Of a stretch of DNA of 54,257 nt, positions 36,871 through 44,574 are shown one piece after another (position 1 is the stretch's first letter; each line of letters opens with the position of its first letter). The notes beneath the pieces are model-generated. The model was not told where the DNA came from, ran no database searches, and saw only the letters and a program-made list of their open reading frames with translations. Made by a program: the position numbers and the translations under genes. Origin of the DNA: Candidatus Fimivivens faecavium. GTDB lineage: Bacteria > Bacillota > Clostridia > Oscillospirales > Ruminococcaceae. The DNA is taken from positions 1-54,257 of the forward strand of contig DVKH01000023.1 of assembly GCA_018716105.1 (NCBI GenBank), read 5' to 3'.

Positions 36871-37291
36871 GTTTATGATATGATGTCTGCAAAGTACCGC
36901 GAGGCGGCGTAGCCGAAAACAGCAAAGCGGTCTTCTCTGCGGTTATGATACCATAACGGCAGGCCCGATCGGGCCTGCGCGCCGCGAGAGCGGCGTGCAA
37001 ATCGTCTTACAGACGGATTTGGGTTCCTGGCGTAACTAAGCGCAGCGCGCGGCGTCTGCCGCGCCCGTCCCGCCAAAGGCGGGCTGAATTGGGCTTTCGC
37101 CCAATTCTCTGCGGTTATGATACCATATCAGGAAACCGCCAAAGCGGTTTCCCCGCCGCGCCAGCGGTGGAACCCGGCCGCAGCCGGGTGGATCTGGTTT
37201 AACAAGCGCAGCGCGCGGCGTCTGCCGCGCCCGTCCCGCCAAAGGCGGGCTGAATTGGGCTTTCGCCCAATTCTCTGCGGTTATTATACCA
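36871..37291 (+). repeat. Modular hairpin-rich repeat element, copy B
   Basis: Two full units plus a decayed one, in plus orientation. Hairpins include CAGGCCCGATCGGGCCTG (36960-36977), GCGCCGCGAGAGCGGCGTGC, GGAAACCGCCAAAGCGGTTTCC, CGCGGCGTCTGCCGCG, CCCGCCAAAGGCGGG and AATTGGGCTTTCGCCCAATT. Bases 37038-37125 recur at 37204-37291 with one mismatch in 88. Internal boxes read TGCGGTTATGATACCA and the right end reads TGCGGTTATTATACCA, exactly as the outer box of copy A has the T variant. It lies between divergent cinA and zupT. There is no open frame with a ribosome site inside. Confidence 0.9.
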
Positions 37292-37335
37292 CATTTTCCC
37301 TCTGAAACGCCAACATGACGTCGGCCCGCCTGTAT

Positions 37336-37364
37336 TTCATGAAACGGACGGCGCTGGTTAAGAT
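37336..37364 (+). promoter_or_regulatory. Weak candidate promoter of zupT
   Basis: TTCATG (37336-37341), a 17-base spacer and TAAGAT (37359-37364). The spacing is ideal but the -35 is poor. Confidence 0.3.
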
Positions 37365-37430
37365 AACAGCATCCCAATGCCCTCCCCGCGCAGACGGGAA
37401 ACGGATGGAATTGCCGTAAGGAGTGACCAT

Positions 37431-38204
37431 ATGCTCGACCAAAACGCGCTTCGCGCGCTGCTTCTGTCAACCGCGGCCGGCCTTTCCACTATGCTCGGCG
37501 CGCTGATCATCTTTGTCTCCCGGAAAAGCGAACGTCTTGTCACCTGCTCCCTCGGCTTCGCGGCCGGGGTGATGATCAGCGTCTCCTTTACCGACCTCTA
37601 CCCCAACGCGCAGGAGCTGCTCGCCGCGTTTGCGGGCGAAAAGGCTGGGGTCCTTCTCACCGTCGCGGCGCTTTTATGCGGGATTCTGCTTGCGGCCTCG
37701 CTCGACCGGTTTGTCCCGCACCAGGAATACGACGATGCCACCGGCGAAGCGCCGCATCAGAACCTCTTCCGAGTCGGGTTTGTCTCGATGCTCGCCATCG
37801 GCCTGCACAACTTTCCCGAGGGCATCGCGACCTTCATGGCCGGGTATGAGAACCTCTCGCTCGGCGCCTCCATCGCGCTCGCCATCGCGCTGCACAACAT
37901 CCCCGAGGGCATCTCGGTCGCGATGCCGATTTATTTTGCCACCGGAAGCCGGCGGCAGGCGATCAAGTACACCTTCCTCTCCGGTATTGCGGAACCGACC
38001 GGCGCCCTGCTCGCGTTTCTCGTCCTGCGTCCGCTGATTGGGGACGCCGTGCTCGGCGCGATCTTCGGGCTGGTCGCGGGGATTATGCTCTACATCGCAA
38101 TCGAAGAGCTGATCCCCTCTTCCCGGCAGTACGGCTATGACCACGACGCGCTTATCGCGACCTTTGCCGGGATCTGCCTGATGCCGCTGACCCACATTTT
38201 GTAA
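37431..38204 (+). CDS. zupT: ZIP family metal transporter
   Basis: A 257-residue, eight-helix importer of zinc and other divalent metals. The two metal-binding helices carry IGLHNFPEGIATFMAGYEN and ALHNIPEGISVAMPIYFATGS, the paired HNxPEG motifs of the ZupT branch. A short charged loop near 90-105 contains His and Asp (PHQEYDDATGEAPHQ), a variable metal-binding loop. ATG at 37431 has AAGGAGTG upstream. It is monocistronic, with hairpin repeat B upstream and a terminator downstream. ZupT proteins are broad-range and some carry cobalt, which would suit the adjacent cobalamin locus, but this is only a possibility. Confidence 0.93.
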   Translation: MLDQNALRALLLSTAAGLSTMLGALIIFVSRKSERLVTCSLGFAAGVMISVSFTDLYPNAQELLAAFAGEKAGVLLTVAALLCGILLAASLDRFVPHQEYDDATGEAPHQNLFRVGFVSMLAIGLHNFPEGIATFMAGYENLSLGASIALAIALHNIPEGISVAMPIYFATGSRRQAIKYTFLSGIAEPTGALLAFLVLRPLIGDAVLGAIFGLVAGIMLYIAIEELIPSSRQYGYDHDALIATFAGICLMPLTHIL

Positions 38205-38221
38205 ATCAGTATCAGATATAT

Positions 38222-38258
38222 AACCGCCGCCCGGCGCAGAAAGCCGGACGGCGGTTTT
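38222..38258. terminator. Bidirectional terminator between zupT and cbiK
   Basis: Arms 38222-38235 and 38243-38256 (AACCGCCGCCCGGC with one mismatch) and a T run, between convergent genes. Confidence 0.8.
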
Positions 38259-38261
38259 TTG

Positions 38262-39155
38262 TTATTCTCCGGCCGCGGCCCTCGCATGCTCCACATAGAG
38301 CTTCCTCACAGCCGCATATTCCCCAAGCCCTTTGAGCTGCGCCTCCACTTCAAAGCCCGCGTTCCGGAACGCCGTGTCCCAGGAGTCCTCTTCCCCGCCC
38401 GCCATGTCGTTTTTCGCGTGGTCGCCCGCAACCACCATCAGCGGCATCAGACGGATCCGCTTTTTACCCGACTGCTTCGCGATGGCAAGAACAGCCGGAA
38501 GGTCCGGATACGCCTCGACCGTGCCGACGACGACGTTATGGATCCCCTTCTGCGAAAGCATAAAATTGAGGGCGGAATAGACCGCGTTCGCCTCATGGTC
38601 GGAACCGTGGCCCATATAGACCAGAAGCTCGTCCTCCAGCAGCGGGAAAACCTCTTCGCGGATCGCCTCGATCAGCTGAAAGTAATCCTCGCTCGAGGTG
38701 AGAAGCGGCGCGCCGTACCGGAGCTGATCGAATTTGCCCTCAAATCCGGCCGCCTCACGCATCATATCCTCATATTCGTTTCCGTTCATCACATGGGTCG
38801 GCTGGACCAGAACATCGGTAAATCCCCCGTCAAGCAGGCGCCCAAGCGCCTCGGCGACGCCGTCAATTTCGACGCCGTCCCGGTTTTTGAGCTTTTTGAG
38901 GATCATCCCGCTGGTAAACGCGCGCCGGACCTCCCGGTCCGGGAACGCCGCGGCGATTTCCCGTTCAATTGCGCCGATGGTTTTTTCACAGCTGTCGAGA
39001 TGGCTTGTCCCAAAGCTCACAACCAGAACCGCTTTCTTTTCGCCCCGCGGCGCTCCCGGTTTCTGTCCCCGGTCCCGGTTCGCCGCCTTCAGAACCGCAT
39101 GGGCCGCTCCCGCCAAGACGCCGATCACCGCCGACGCCAGCAAAATTCGCTTCAT
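38262..39155 (-). CDS. cbiK: Sirohydrochlorin cobaltochelatase CbiK with N-terminal export/anchor segment
   Basis: A 297-residue chelatase of the CbiK family, inserting Co2+ into sirohydrochlorin. Active-site motifs are VYMGHGSDHEANAVY (first metal-binding His), VGTVEAYPDL (Glu) and LMPLMVVAGDHAKNDM (second His). Residues 1-25 are a hydrophobic segment, KRILLASAVIGVLAGAAHAV, following MKR and resembling a signal peptide with an AHA site or an anchor; cytosolic CbiK lacks this. The start at 39155 has an AGGCGGG-type site upstream. It is the only gene seen downstream of the cobalamin riboswitch at 39404-39565. An extracytoplasmic cobalt- or tetrapyrrole-handling role, as in Desulfovibrio periplasmic CbiK, is possible. 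Confidence 0.9.
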   Translation of the reverse strand: MKRILLASAVIGVLAGAAHAVLKAANRDRGQKPGAPRGEKKAVLVVSFGTSHLDSCEKTIGAIEREIAAAFPDREVRRAFTSGMILKKLKNRDGVEIDGVAEALGRLLDGGFTDVLVQPTHVMNGNEYEDMMREAAGFEGKFDQLRYGAPLLTSSEDYFQLIEAIREEVFPLLEDELLVYMGHGSDHEANAVYSALNFMLSQKGIHNVVVGTVEAYPDLPAVLAIAKQSGKKRIRLMPLMVVAGDHAKNDMAGGEEDSWDTAFRNAGFEVEAQLKGLGEYAAVRKLYVEHARAAAGE

Positions 39156-39293
39156 CTTATGCCCGCCTTTCCTTTTGTTTTCTGTTTGCCATTGATTCCG
39201 GCGGCCAATGCGCCACCGCCCGGCTTTGCTGCCGGGGGAGGCGTTCCGGCCATTCCGGCATGAGGAGGGGCGACACCCAAACGCCCCTTTCGG

Positions 39294-39327
39294 CCAAAAA
39301 AAACGCCCCGCACTTCGGCGGGGCGTT
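39294..39327 (-). terminator. Terminator of the cobalamin riboswitch expression platform
   Basis: On the minus strand a 10-base-pair GC stem (39302-39311 with 39318-39327) is followed by an uninterrupted run of about eight T. It lies between the aptamer and cbiK, so ligand-bound RNA should stop here. Confidence 0.85.
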
Positions 39328-39403
39328 GCACAACAAGACCGGACCATCCGTCCGGCAGCACTGCGGCAGGCCCTTTACACCGAAAGGCTTTTGCCGGTGA
39401 AAA

Positions 39404-39565
39404 AAGCCGGTCTTCTGACTTCGGTCTTCGGCCTGCGCCTTCCCAGAGGATCTGAAACCCCAGTGGCCTTTGATGCAAACCTGTCGTTCACCGTTACAGC
39501 AGCGGTAACTGCGCGGGACTTTCACCCGGCTTCCCATTTGCTTTTTCCAACGTATTTGGCTGTCG
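39404..39565 (-). promoter_or_regulatory. Cobalamin (B12) riboswitch aptamer
   Basis: The minus strand contains the conserved aptamer elements in order: GGGAAGCCGGGTGAAAGTCC, GCGCAGTTACCGCTGCTGTAA, GCATCAAAGGCCACTGG, CTCTGGGAAGGCGCAGG and the closing GAAGTCAGAAGACCGGC. These match the B12-box and core of class-I cobalamin riboswitches. A promoter lies just upstream and an intrinsic terminator downstream, indicating transcriptional control of cbiK by adenosylcobalamin. Exact ends are approximate. Confidence 0.93.
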
Positions 39566-39570
39566 GTTTC

Positions 39571-39599
39571 ATCATAACACGTCTTTTTCGGATTTGCAA
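39571..39599 (-). promoter_or_regulatory. Promoter of the riboswitch-cbiK transcript
   Basis: On the minus strand TTGCAA (39594-39599), a 17-base spacer and TATGAT (39571-39576) with a TG extended -10. It begins 30 bases after the cbiC stop, and no terminator separates them, so read-through from the large operon is also possible. Confidence 0.7.
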
Positions 39600-39628
39600 G
39601 GCGTGCATCCCATTTCCGTCAATCGGTT

Positions 39629-40264
39629 TTACGGCCGTTTTGCAATCTGATAGAGAATCGCGTTGACGATCGCGGCGGCGACGTTGCTTCCGCCCTTTCG
39701 CCCGCGCGCGACGATCGAGGGAACCGGCGCCTGCATCAAAAGCTCCTTCGACTCCACCACGTTCACAAAGCCGACCGGAACGCCGATCACCAGTTTCGGC
39801 GCGATTTTTTTCTCTTCGATCAATTCGCAGAGCCGGACCAGCGCGGTCGGGGCGTTCCCGATCGCGAAGATCAGCGGTTTTTGAAGCCCCGCCGCCTTCT
39901 CCATCGAGGCCGCCGCGCGGGTCGTGCCGTTCCGCTTCGCCGCCTGAGCGACGTCCTCGTCCGCCATAAAGCAGTACGCCTCCCCGCCGAGCGAGGAAAG
40001 CGCCGTCTTGTTGATCCCGGCCTTCGCCATCTGGGTGTCGGTCACAATCGAGGCCCCGTTTTTCAGGGCCTCGGCCGCTTTTTGAACCGCATGCTCCGAA
40101 AACCAGAGGTTGTCCGCATAGTCGAAATCCGCCGACGTGTGAATGACGCGCTTGATCACCGCCTCATTTTCCGGGTCGAGCGTCCGCCCGAGTTCCGCCG
40201 CGATGATCTCCATGCTCCGCGCCTCAATTTCCGCGGGGAGCGCCTTCTGAAGCTCTATTTTCAT
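39629..40264 (-). CDS. cbiC: Cobalt-precorrin-8 methylmutase
   Basis: A 211-residue enzyme moving a methyl group from C11 to C12 to give cobyrinic acid. The catalytic His lies in RVIHTSADFDYADNL near residue 42. IVTDTQMAKAGINK and IGVPVGFVNVVESKELL are the family segments, and the closing GRKGGSNVAAAIVNAI is typical. Start at 40264 (MKIELQKALP) has AAGGAGGGGG upstream. It is the last gene of the long cobalamin operon before the riboswitch, 16 bases after cobO. Confidence 0.96.
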   Translation of the reverse strand: MKIELQKALPAEIEARSMEIIAAELGRTLDPENEAVIKRVIHTSADFDYADNLWFSEHAVQKAAEALKNGASIVTDTQMAKAGINKTALSSLGGEAYCFMADEDVAQAAKRNGTTRAAASMEKAAGLQKPLIFAIGNAPTALVRLCELIEEKKIAPKLVIGVPVGFVNVVESKELLMQAPVPSIVARGRKGGSNVAAAIVNAILYQIAKRP

Positions 40265-40280
40265 CGTAAACCCCCTCCTT

Positions 40281-40805
40281 TTATCGTTCAATCCCCGTCC
40301 GCGCACCGATCCCGCGGTCGAACGGGTGCTTCACCTTCCGGATCTCGGAAACGTAGTCCGCCATTTCGGCCAAGTCCTCGGGCGGATTCCTCCCGGTGAG
40401 GACGAGTTCGAGCGCCTCGGGTTTCTCGCGGACCAGGGAACGGAGCAGCTCGCCGTCGACGAGGCCGCGGTTCAGCGCGCCGACCGCCTCGTCCAGCACA
40501 AGCAGGTCGCACTCGCCCGCCTTTGCGGCCCTGACCGCCTCCGCGAGATTCCGGTCGTGCATTTCCCTCGTCGCCCGCTTTTGTTCGTCGGTCATCTGGA
40601 ATGAAAACGCAGTCCCCTCTTTCCCGCGCAGGACCCGAACGTTCGCAAGCGCGGACAGCACCGCGATTTCCCCGCTCGGGCGGCTCTTGAGAAACTGGAC
40701 GAACAGCACCCGCAGCCCCGAACCCGCAGCCCGGACCGAAAGGCCCACCGCCGCCGTCGTCTTCCCCTTGCCGTCGCCGCAGTAGAGATGGACAAGCCCG
40801 CTCAT
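40281..40805 (-). CDS. cobO: Cob(I)yrinic acid a,c-diamide adenosyltransferase
   Basis: A 174-residue ATP-dependent enzyme attaching the upper adenosyl ligand to reduced cobalt corrinoids (BtuR/CobA/CobO family). The Walker A motif is GDGKGKTT at 10-17. [17 protein letters not shown] is the Walker B region, and [19 protein letters not shown] is the conserved C-terminal segment. Length is typical. Its start overlaps the stop of cbiP by four bases (ATGA), showing coupling within the operon. Confidence 0.96.
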   Translation of the reverse strand: MSGLVHLYCGDGKGKTTAAVGLSVRAAGSGLRVLFVQFLKSRPSGEIAVLSALANVRVLRGKEGTAFSFQMTDEQKRATREMHDRNLAEAVRAAKAGECDLLVLDEAVGALNRGLVDGELLRSLVREKPEALELVLTGRNPPEDLAEMADYVSEIRKVKHPFDRGIGARTGIER

Positions 40806-42319
40806 GCCCCCGCCTCCAAAATCCGGTAGACCAGGTCCATATCGAGGCTTTTCCGGACGGCCTCCGCGAGCAGGTCATACTGCCTCTCCTTATATGCCTT
40901 CTGATCGACGGCGCGGACCTTAGACGGGTCGAGGCCCTTCTCTTCAAACAGCGCGGACACGACCGCCTCGGCGACCCCCTCCCGGTCGAACGCCCCGTGA
41001 AGATAGGTCCCGTATACGTTTCCGAAAAAGCAGCCGTCGTCCTTCCGGCATTCCTCGCCCCCAAGCGTCTCAATCCGCGCGAGCGGCGGCGCTTCTGCCG
41101 GCCCGGCCGGCACCGTCCTGCCCATGTGGATCTCATAGCCCTCGAATGGCACGCCGGACAGCCCTTTGAAAATCCCGCCCACCGCGGCAAACCGCCCCGA
41201 AGCGCGGGTACGGACCTTCTGTTCCTCAAACACCGTCTTCATCGGCAGGAGGCCGATCCCGTTCATCTCGCCGCCGTGCTCGACGCCGTTCGGATCGCTG
41301 AGGGTCTCGCCGAGCATCTGGTACCCGCCGCAGACCCCGAACACCGGCTTTCCGGCCGCGGCGTGGCGCTGAACAAGCGCCTCCAGCCCATTCTGCCGCA
41401 TCCAGGCGAGGTCGCCCATCGTGTTTTTGGTCCCCGGCAGGATCACCAGGTCGGGCGATGCGAACTGTTCCGCCGAACCGACATACCGCAGCCCCACCCC
41501 CGGCATCGAGGAAAGGACGTTAAAGTCGGTAAAGTTGGACAGCTTCGGCAGGCGGATCACCGCGATATCGACCAGCGCGCCCGCCGTCGTCCGCGAAAGC
41601 CGCTCCGACAGGCTGTCCTCGTCGTCGAGGTCGACCGGGAGACAGGGCACCACCCCGGCGACCGGGATCCCGGCCAGCTTTTCGATCATCGATAGCCCCG
41701 GCCTCAGGATCTCAAGGTCTCCCCGGAACTTGTTGATCACCATCGCCTTTACCATCTTCTGTTCGTCCGGCTCAAGGAGCTTAATCGTCCCATAGAGCGA
41801 AGCGAACACCCCGCCGCGGTCGATGTCCCCGCAGAGAAGGACCGGCGCCCCGGCGAGCTTTGCCATCCCCATGTTGACAAAATCGCCGCTTTTAAGGTTG
41901 ATCTCCGCCGGGCTGCCGGCCCCCTCCAGGACGACGATGTCGTATTCGTCGGAGAGCGAGCGATAGGCCTTCATGATATCCGGCAGCAGGTTCTTTTTAT
42001 ACCGGTAATACTCCGCCGCCCCCATGTTTCCAAGCACCTCGCCGTTTACAATCACCTGCGATCCGGCGTCGCTGTTCGGCTTTAAGAGGATCGGATTCAT
42101 CCGCACCGACGGCTCGATGCCCGCGGCTTCGGCCTGCATGACCTGCGCGCGGCCCATCTCGAGGCCTTCGTTCGTAATAAAGGAATTGAGCGCCATATTC
42201 TGCGATTTAAACGGGGCGACCCGCCAGCCGTCCTGACGGAATATCCGGCAGAGCGCCGCCGCGAGAAAGCTCTTCCCCGCGTTCGAAGTCGTCCCCTGCA
42301 CCATAATTGCCTTTGCCAT
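40802..42319 (-). CDS. cbiP: Cobyric acid synthase
   Basis: A 505-residue glutamine-dependent amidotransferase that amidates four peripheral carboxylates of adenosylcobyrinic acid diamide. The N-terminal ATP-binding domain has [12 protein letters not shown] (6-17) and [22 protein letters not shown]. The class-I glutaminase domain has [14 protein letters not shown] with the nucleophilic Cys, and GTYLHGAFD supplies the His. Start at ATG 42319 (MAKAIMVQG) is preferred over GTG at 42325, since GGAAGGAACG is suitably spaced. The ApgM-like gene ends 39 bases upstream and cobO overlaps downstream. Confidence 0.97.
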   Translation of the reverse strand: MAKAIMVQGTTSNAGKSFLAAALCRIFRQDGWRVAPFKSQNMALNSFITNEGLEMGRAQVMQAEAAGIEPSVRMNPILLKPNSDAGSQVIVNGEVLGNMGAAEYYRYKKNLLPDIMKAYRSLSDEYDIVVLEGAGSPAEINLKSGDFVNMGMAKLAGAPVLLCGDIDRGGVFASLYGTIKLLEPDEQKMVKAMVINKFRGDLEILRPGLSMIEKLAGIPVAGVVPCLPVDLDDEDSLSERLSRTTAGALVDIAVIRLPKLSNFTDFNVLSSMPGVGLRYVGSAEQFASPDLVILPGTKNTMGDLAWMRQNGLEALVQRHAAAGKPVFGVCGGYQMLGETLSDPNGVEHGGEMNGIGLLPMKTVFEEQKVRTRASGRFAAVGGIFKGLSGVPFEGYEIHMGRTVPAGPAEAPPLARIETLGGEECRKDDGCFFGNVYGTYLHGAFDREGVAEAVVSALFEEKGLDPSKVRAVDQKAYKERQYDLLAEAVRKSLDMDLVYRILEAGA

Positions 42320-42358
42320 GCACACGTTCCTTCCCGTCCCGCGCGGGACGACGTCATC

Positions 42359-43474
42359 TTAACTTTCAACAAAACCGGTCAGCAGCCGGACGGCTTCGGT
42401 CCCCGGAAAGGTCCCCAGGAAACCGGCGGCGCCCTCCTTCCGCAGAAAGAACGGCTGCGGCCCTGCGCCATGCTCCCCCGTGTCGGAATAGGTCGCGTGG
42501 TCCGGGCAGATCAAAAGCGGCGATGTGGTCTCCTCGGCGAGGACCCGCACCAGTTCCCGGCCGCACCGCGAAAGGAACGCCGCCTTTTCCTCCGGGTTTT
42601 TCCGGTGTCCCGCCTCGTCCGCGCCGTTGACATGGACGAGGACGAACGGCGCTGTGCCGGCCGCCGCCACCGCGGCCCGCGCCTTCGCCGACAGGCTTGT
42701 GTCGGTGTCGGCGGTCGCGCCCGAAATCTCCGGCGCGTCGAAACCGAGCGCCGCCGCCATCCCGCGTACCACTTCGGTCGCGCAGACTGCGGCCGGCCTT
42801 CCGCTAAGGCCGAACCGCTCCGCAAACGGCTCAAGAGCGCACCGCACCGACGGGCTCCAGAAAAACGCCGAAAGCGAACGCCCTTCCCGCGAAAACGGCG
42901 CGAGGACGGCGCGGCTTTCCGCCGCCATCCCCGAAAGGAGCGTCCCGGCCCTCCCGCCGGCCGGAAGCAGTTCTGAGAGCGGCCGTCCGCCGTTCTGGTG
43001 GGGGGGAGCCGTCCGCAGCGCGGGCAGCGCCCCCGCGCCCCCCTCGAGGATCAAAAGGTTTTTATAGCCGCCGAGCGGATAAAACCGGACGCCCCGCCGC
43101 CCATTCCAGGCCGCGGCGAGCATTTCGCCCGCCCGGTCGAGCTCCTCCCGGCCAAAGCCCGCGCCGCAGGCCGAAAGGAGCGTGCCGTCCTCCCCCGCCG
43201 CCACAAGATTGCACCGGAGGATCAGATCGTCCGCCGCCGTCTTAATCCCGTGCGCCTCCGCCTCGAAATAGGCTCTCGCGCTGCGCGGAATCTGTGCCGC
43301 CGGGACCCCCAGCAGGGTCAGGATGCAGGTGACGCTGTCGGGTGAAAATCCCCCGGGCGTGGTATCAAAAAAGCCGGTCGCGCCGGCCCCGGCGATCCGC
43401 GAAAGCGCCGGGCGGCCCGGCATCAGGCCGGCGCGGTCGCTCATGCCGTCGAGTATCAGAAGAATTGGATTCAT
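42359..43474 (-). CDS. ApgM-like alkaline-phosphatase-superfamily protein in the cobalamin operon
   Basis: A 371-residue protein of the COG3635/ApgM type (cofactor-independent phosphoglycerate-mutase-like). ILLILDGMSDR near the N-terminus carries the first metal Asp, PDSVTCILTLLGV supplies the nucleophile Ser/Thr region, VLVHVNGADEAGHRKNP the middle metal site, and LLICPDHATYSDTGEHGAGPQPFFL the last Asp-His sites. It starts inside the cobD stop (four-base overlap) with GGGAGGCGG upstream, and cbiP follows. Some relatives are proposed functional analogues of homoserine kinase. Because CobD uses L-threonine phosphate and no PduX is seen, supply of that phosphate is my inference; alpha-ribazole-phosphate phosphatase is the alternative. 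Glycolytic mutase activity seems unlikely in this context. Confidence 0.8.
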   Translation of the reverse strand: MNPILLILDGMSDRAGLMPGRPALSRIAGAGATGFFDTTPGGFSPDSVTCILTLLGVPAAQIPRSARAYFEAEAHGIKTAADDLILRCNLVAAGEDGTLLSACGAGFGREELDRAGEMLAAAWNGRRGVRFYPLGGYKNLLILEGGAGALPALRTAPPHQNGGRPLSELLPAGGRAGTLLSGMAAESRAVLAPFSREGRSLSAFFWSPSVRCALEPFAERFGLSGRPAAVCATEVVRGMAAALGFDAPEISGATADTDTSLSAKARAAVAAAGTAPFVLVHVNGADEAGHRKNPEEKAAFLSRCGRELVRVLAEETTSPLLICPDHATYSDTGEHGAGPQPFFLRKEGAAGFLGTFPGTEAVRLLTGFVES

Positions 43475-44550
43475 TGTTCCGCCTCCCAAAGCGCGCCGCC
43501 AACGGCCGCCAGGACCCGTTCGTTCTCCGCCCGGGTCCGCACCGCAGCGCGGAGGAAGGAAGAATCGAGCCCCCGGTAGTTGCCGCAGTCCCTGACAAGA
43601 ACCCCCTTACGCAAAAGCCGCGCCGAGAGCGGCTCGCCCCTCGCCCCTCTCCACCTAAAAAACACATAGTTTGCCTCAGGCGGGTAAACCTCAAGCCCCA
43701 GCGCCGCGAGCCCTTCGGCCAGAAACGCCCTCTCACCGGCGATCATCCTCCGCGTGCGCTCGAGATAGTCCCGGTCGGAAAGCGCCGCCTCCCCCGCCGC
43801 CTGCGCGGCGGACGAAACCGCCCACGGAGGGCCTGATTCCGCCATCCGCTCGAGAAGCGCGCCGTCCGAGGAAAGGCAGTAGCCGAGCCGGAGCCCCGGC
43901 ATCGCGTAAATCTTTGTAAACGCCCGGAGCAGCACCAGCCGGCTGCGTTCCCCCAGCAGCCCGATCAGGCTGTTCCGCTCCGGATCGTCCAGGAAGCCGT
44001 TGAAGCACTCGTCCACCAGAAGCCGGGCGCCGTTCTGTTCGCACCGCGCCGCGATCTCGCGGAGCAGTCCCGGATCAATCAGCTGTCCGGTCGGGTTGTT
44101 CGGATTGCAGAGCACGGCAAAATCGGTTTCGGGCGTCAGTTCTTCCAGAAAGCGCTTCCCGAGCCGGAACCCCTCCTCCGCTCTGAGCGCATAAAAGCGC
44201 GGCGCGCAACCCGCGGCCCGAAGCGCCGCCTCATATTCCGAGAAGGAAGGGGCGACGAGGAGCGCGTGTTTCGGCCTTTCCGCCAGCGCGAGCCGGAAGA
44301 TCAGGTCAGCCGCGCCGTTCCCGCAGAGCATCCAGCCCGCCGGGACCGAAAGGCAGCCGGAGAGCTTCGCCCGAAGGGCCCGGCAGTAGGGATCGGGATA
44401 GCGCTCCGCCAGATCGAGCGATTCCACCACCGCGCGCCGCGCCGCCTCAGGCATGCCAAGCGGGTTCACGTTCGCCGAGACGTCGAGCACCGGCCCCGCA
44501 GCGGTTTCCTCCGCCGTGAAAAAATCCCCGCCGTGTCCAATCCGCTTCAT
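43471..44550 (-). CDS. cobD: L-threonine-O-3-phosphate decarboxylase
   Basis: A 359-residue PLP enzyme of the class I/II aminotransferase fold that makes (R)-1-aminopropan-2-ol phosphate, the linker of the nucleotide loop. LDVSANVNPLGMPEAARRAV opens the family, CNPNNPTGQLID and LLVDECFNGFL bind PLP, and the Schiff-base Lys lies in AFTKIYAMPGLRLGY. Its position between cbiB and the ApgM-like gene supports CobD over histidinol-phosphate aminotransferase, a close relative. Here cobD is the Salmonella name. It lies 24 bases after the cbiB stop. Confidence 0.94.
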   Translation of the reverse strand: MKRIGHGGDFFTAEETAAGPVLDVSANVNPLGMPEAARRAVVESLDLAERYPDPYCRALRAKLSGCLSVPAGWMLCGNGAADLIFRLALAERPKHALLVAPSFSEYEAALRAAGCAPRFYALRAEEGFRLGKRFLEELTPETDFAVLCNPNNPTGQLIDPGLLREIAARCEQNGARLLVDECFNGFLDDPERNSLIGLLGERSRLVLLRAFTKIYAMPGLRLGYCLSSDGALLERMAESGPPWAVSSAAQAAGEAALSDRDYLERTRRMIAGERAFLAEGLAALGLEVYPPEANYVFFRWRGARGEPLSARLLRKGVLVRDCGNYRGLDSSFLRAAVRTRAENERVLAAVGGALWEAEQ

Positions 44551-44574
44551 CTTCCTTCCTCCTTCCCATCTTCA

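Noticed and set aside
39152-39478. 108-codon minus-strand open frame upstream of and overlapping cbiK
   Set aside because: It runs through the cobalamin aptamer and its terminator; those RNA motifs explain the sequence and the frame has no ribosome site.
42359-43474. Calling the ApgM-like protein a glycolytic phosphoglycerate mutase
   Set aside because: It is translationally coupled to cobD and lies inside the cobalamin operon; a glycolytic role would not explain the context.
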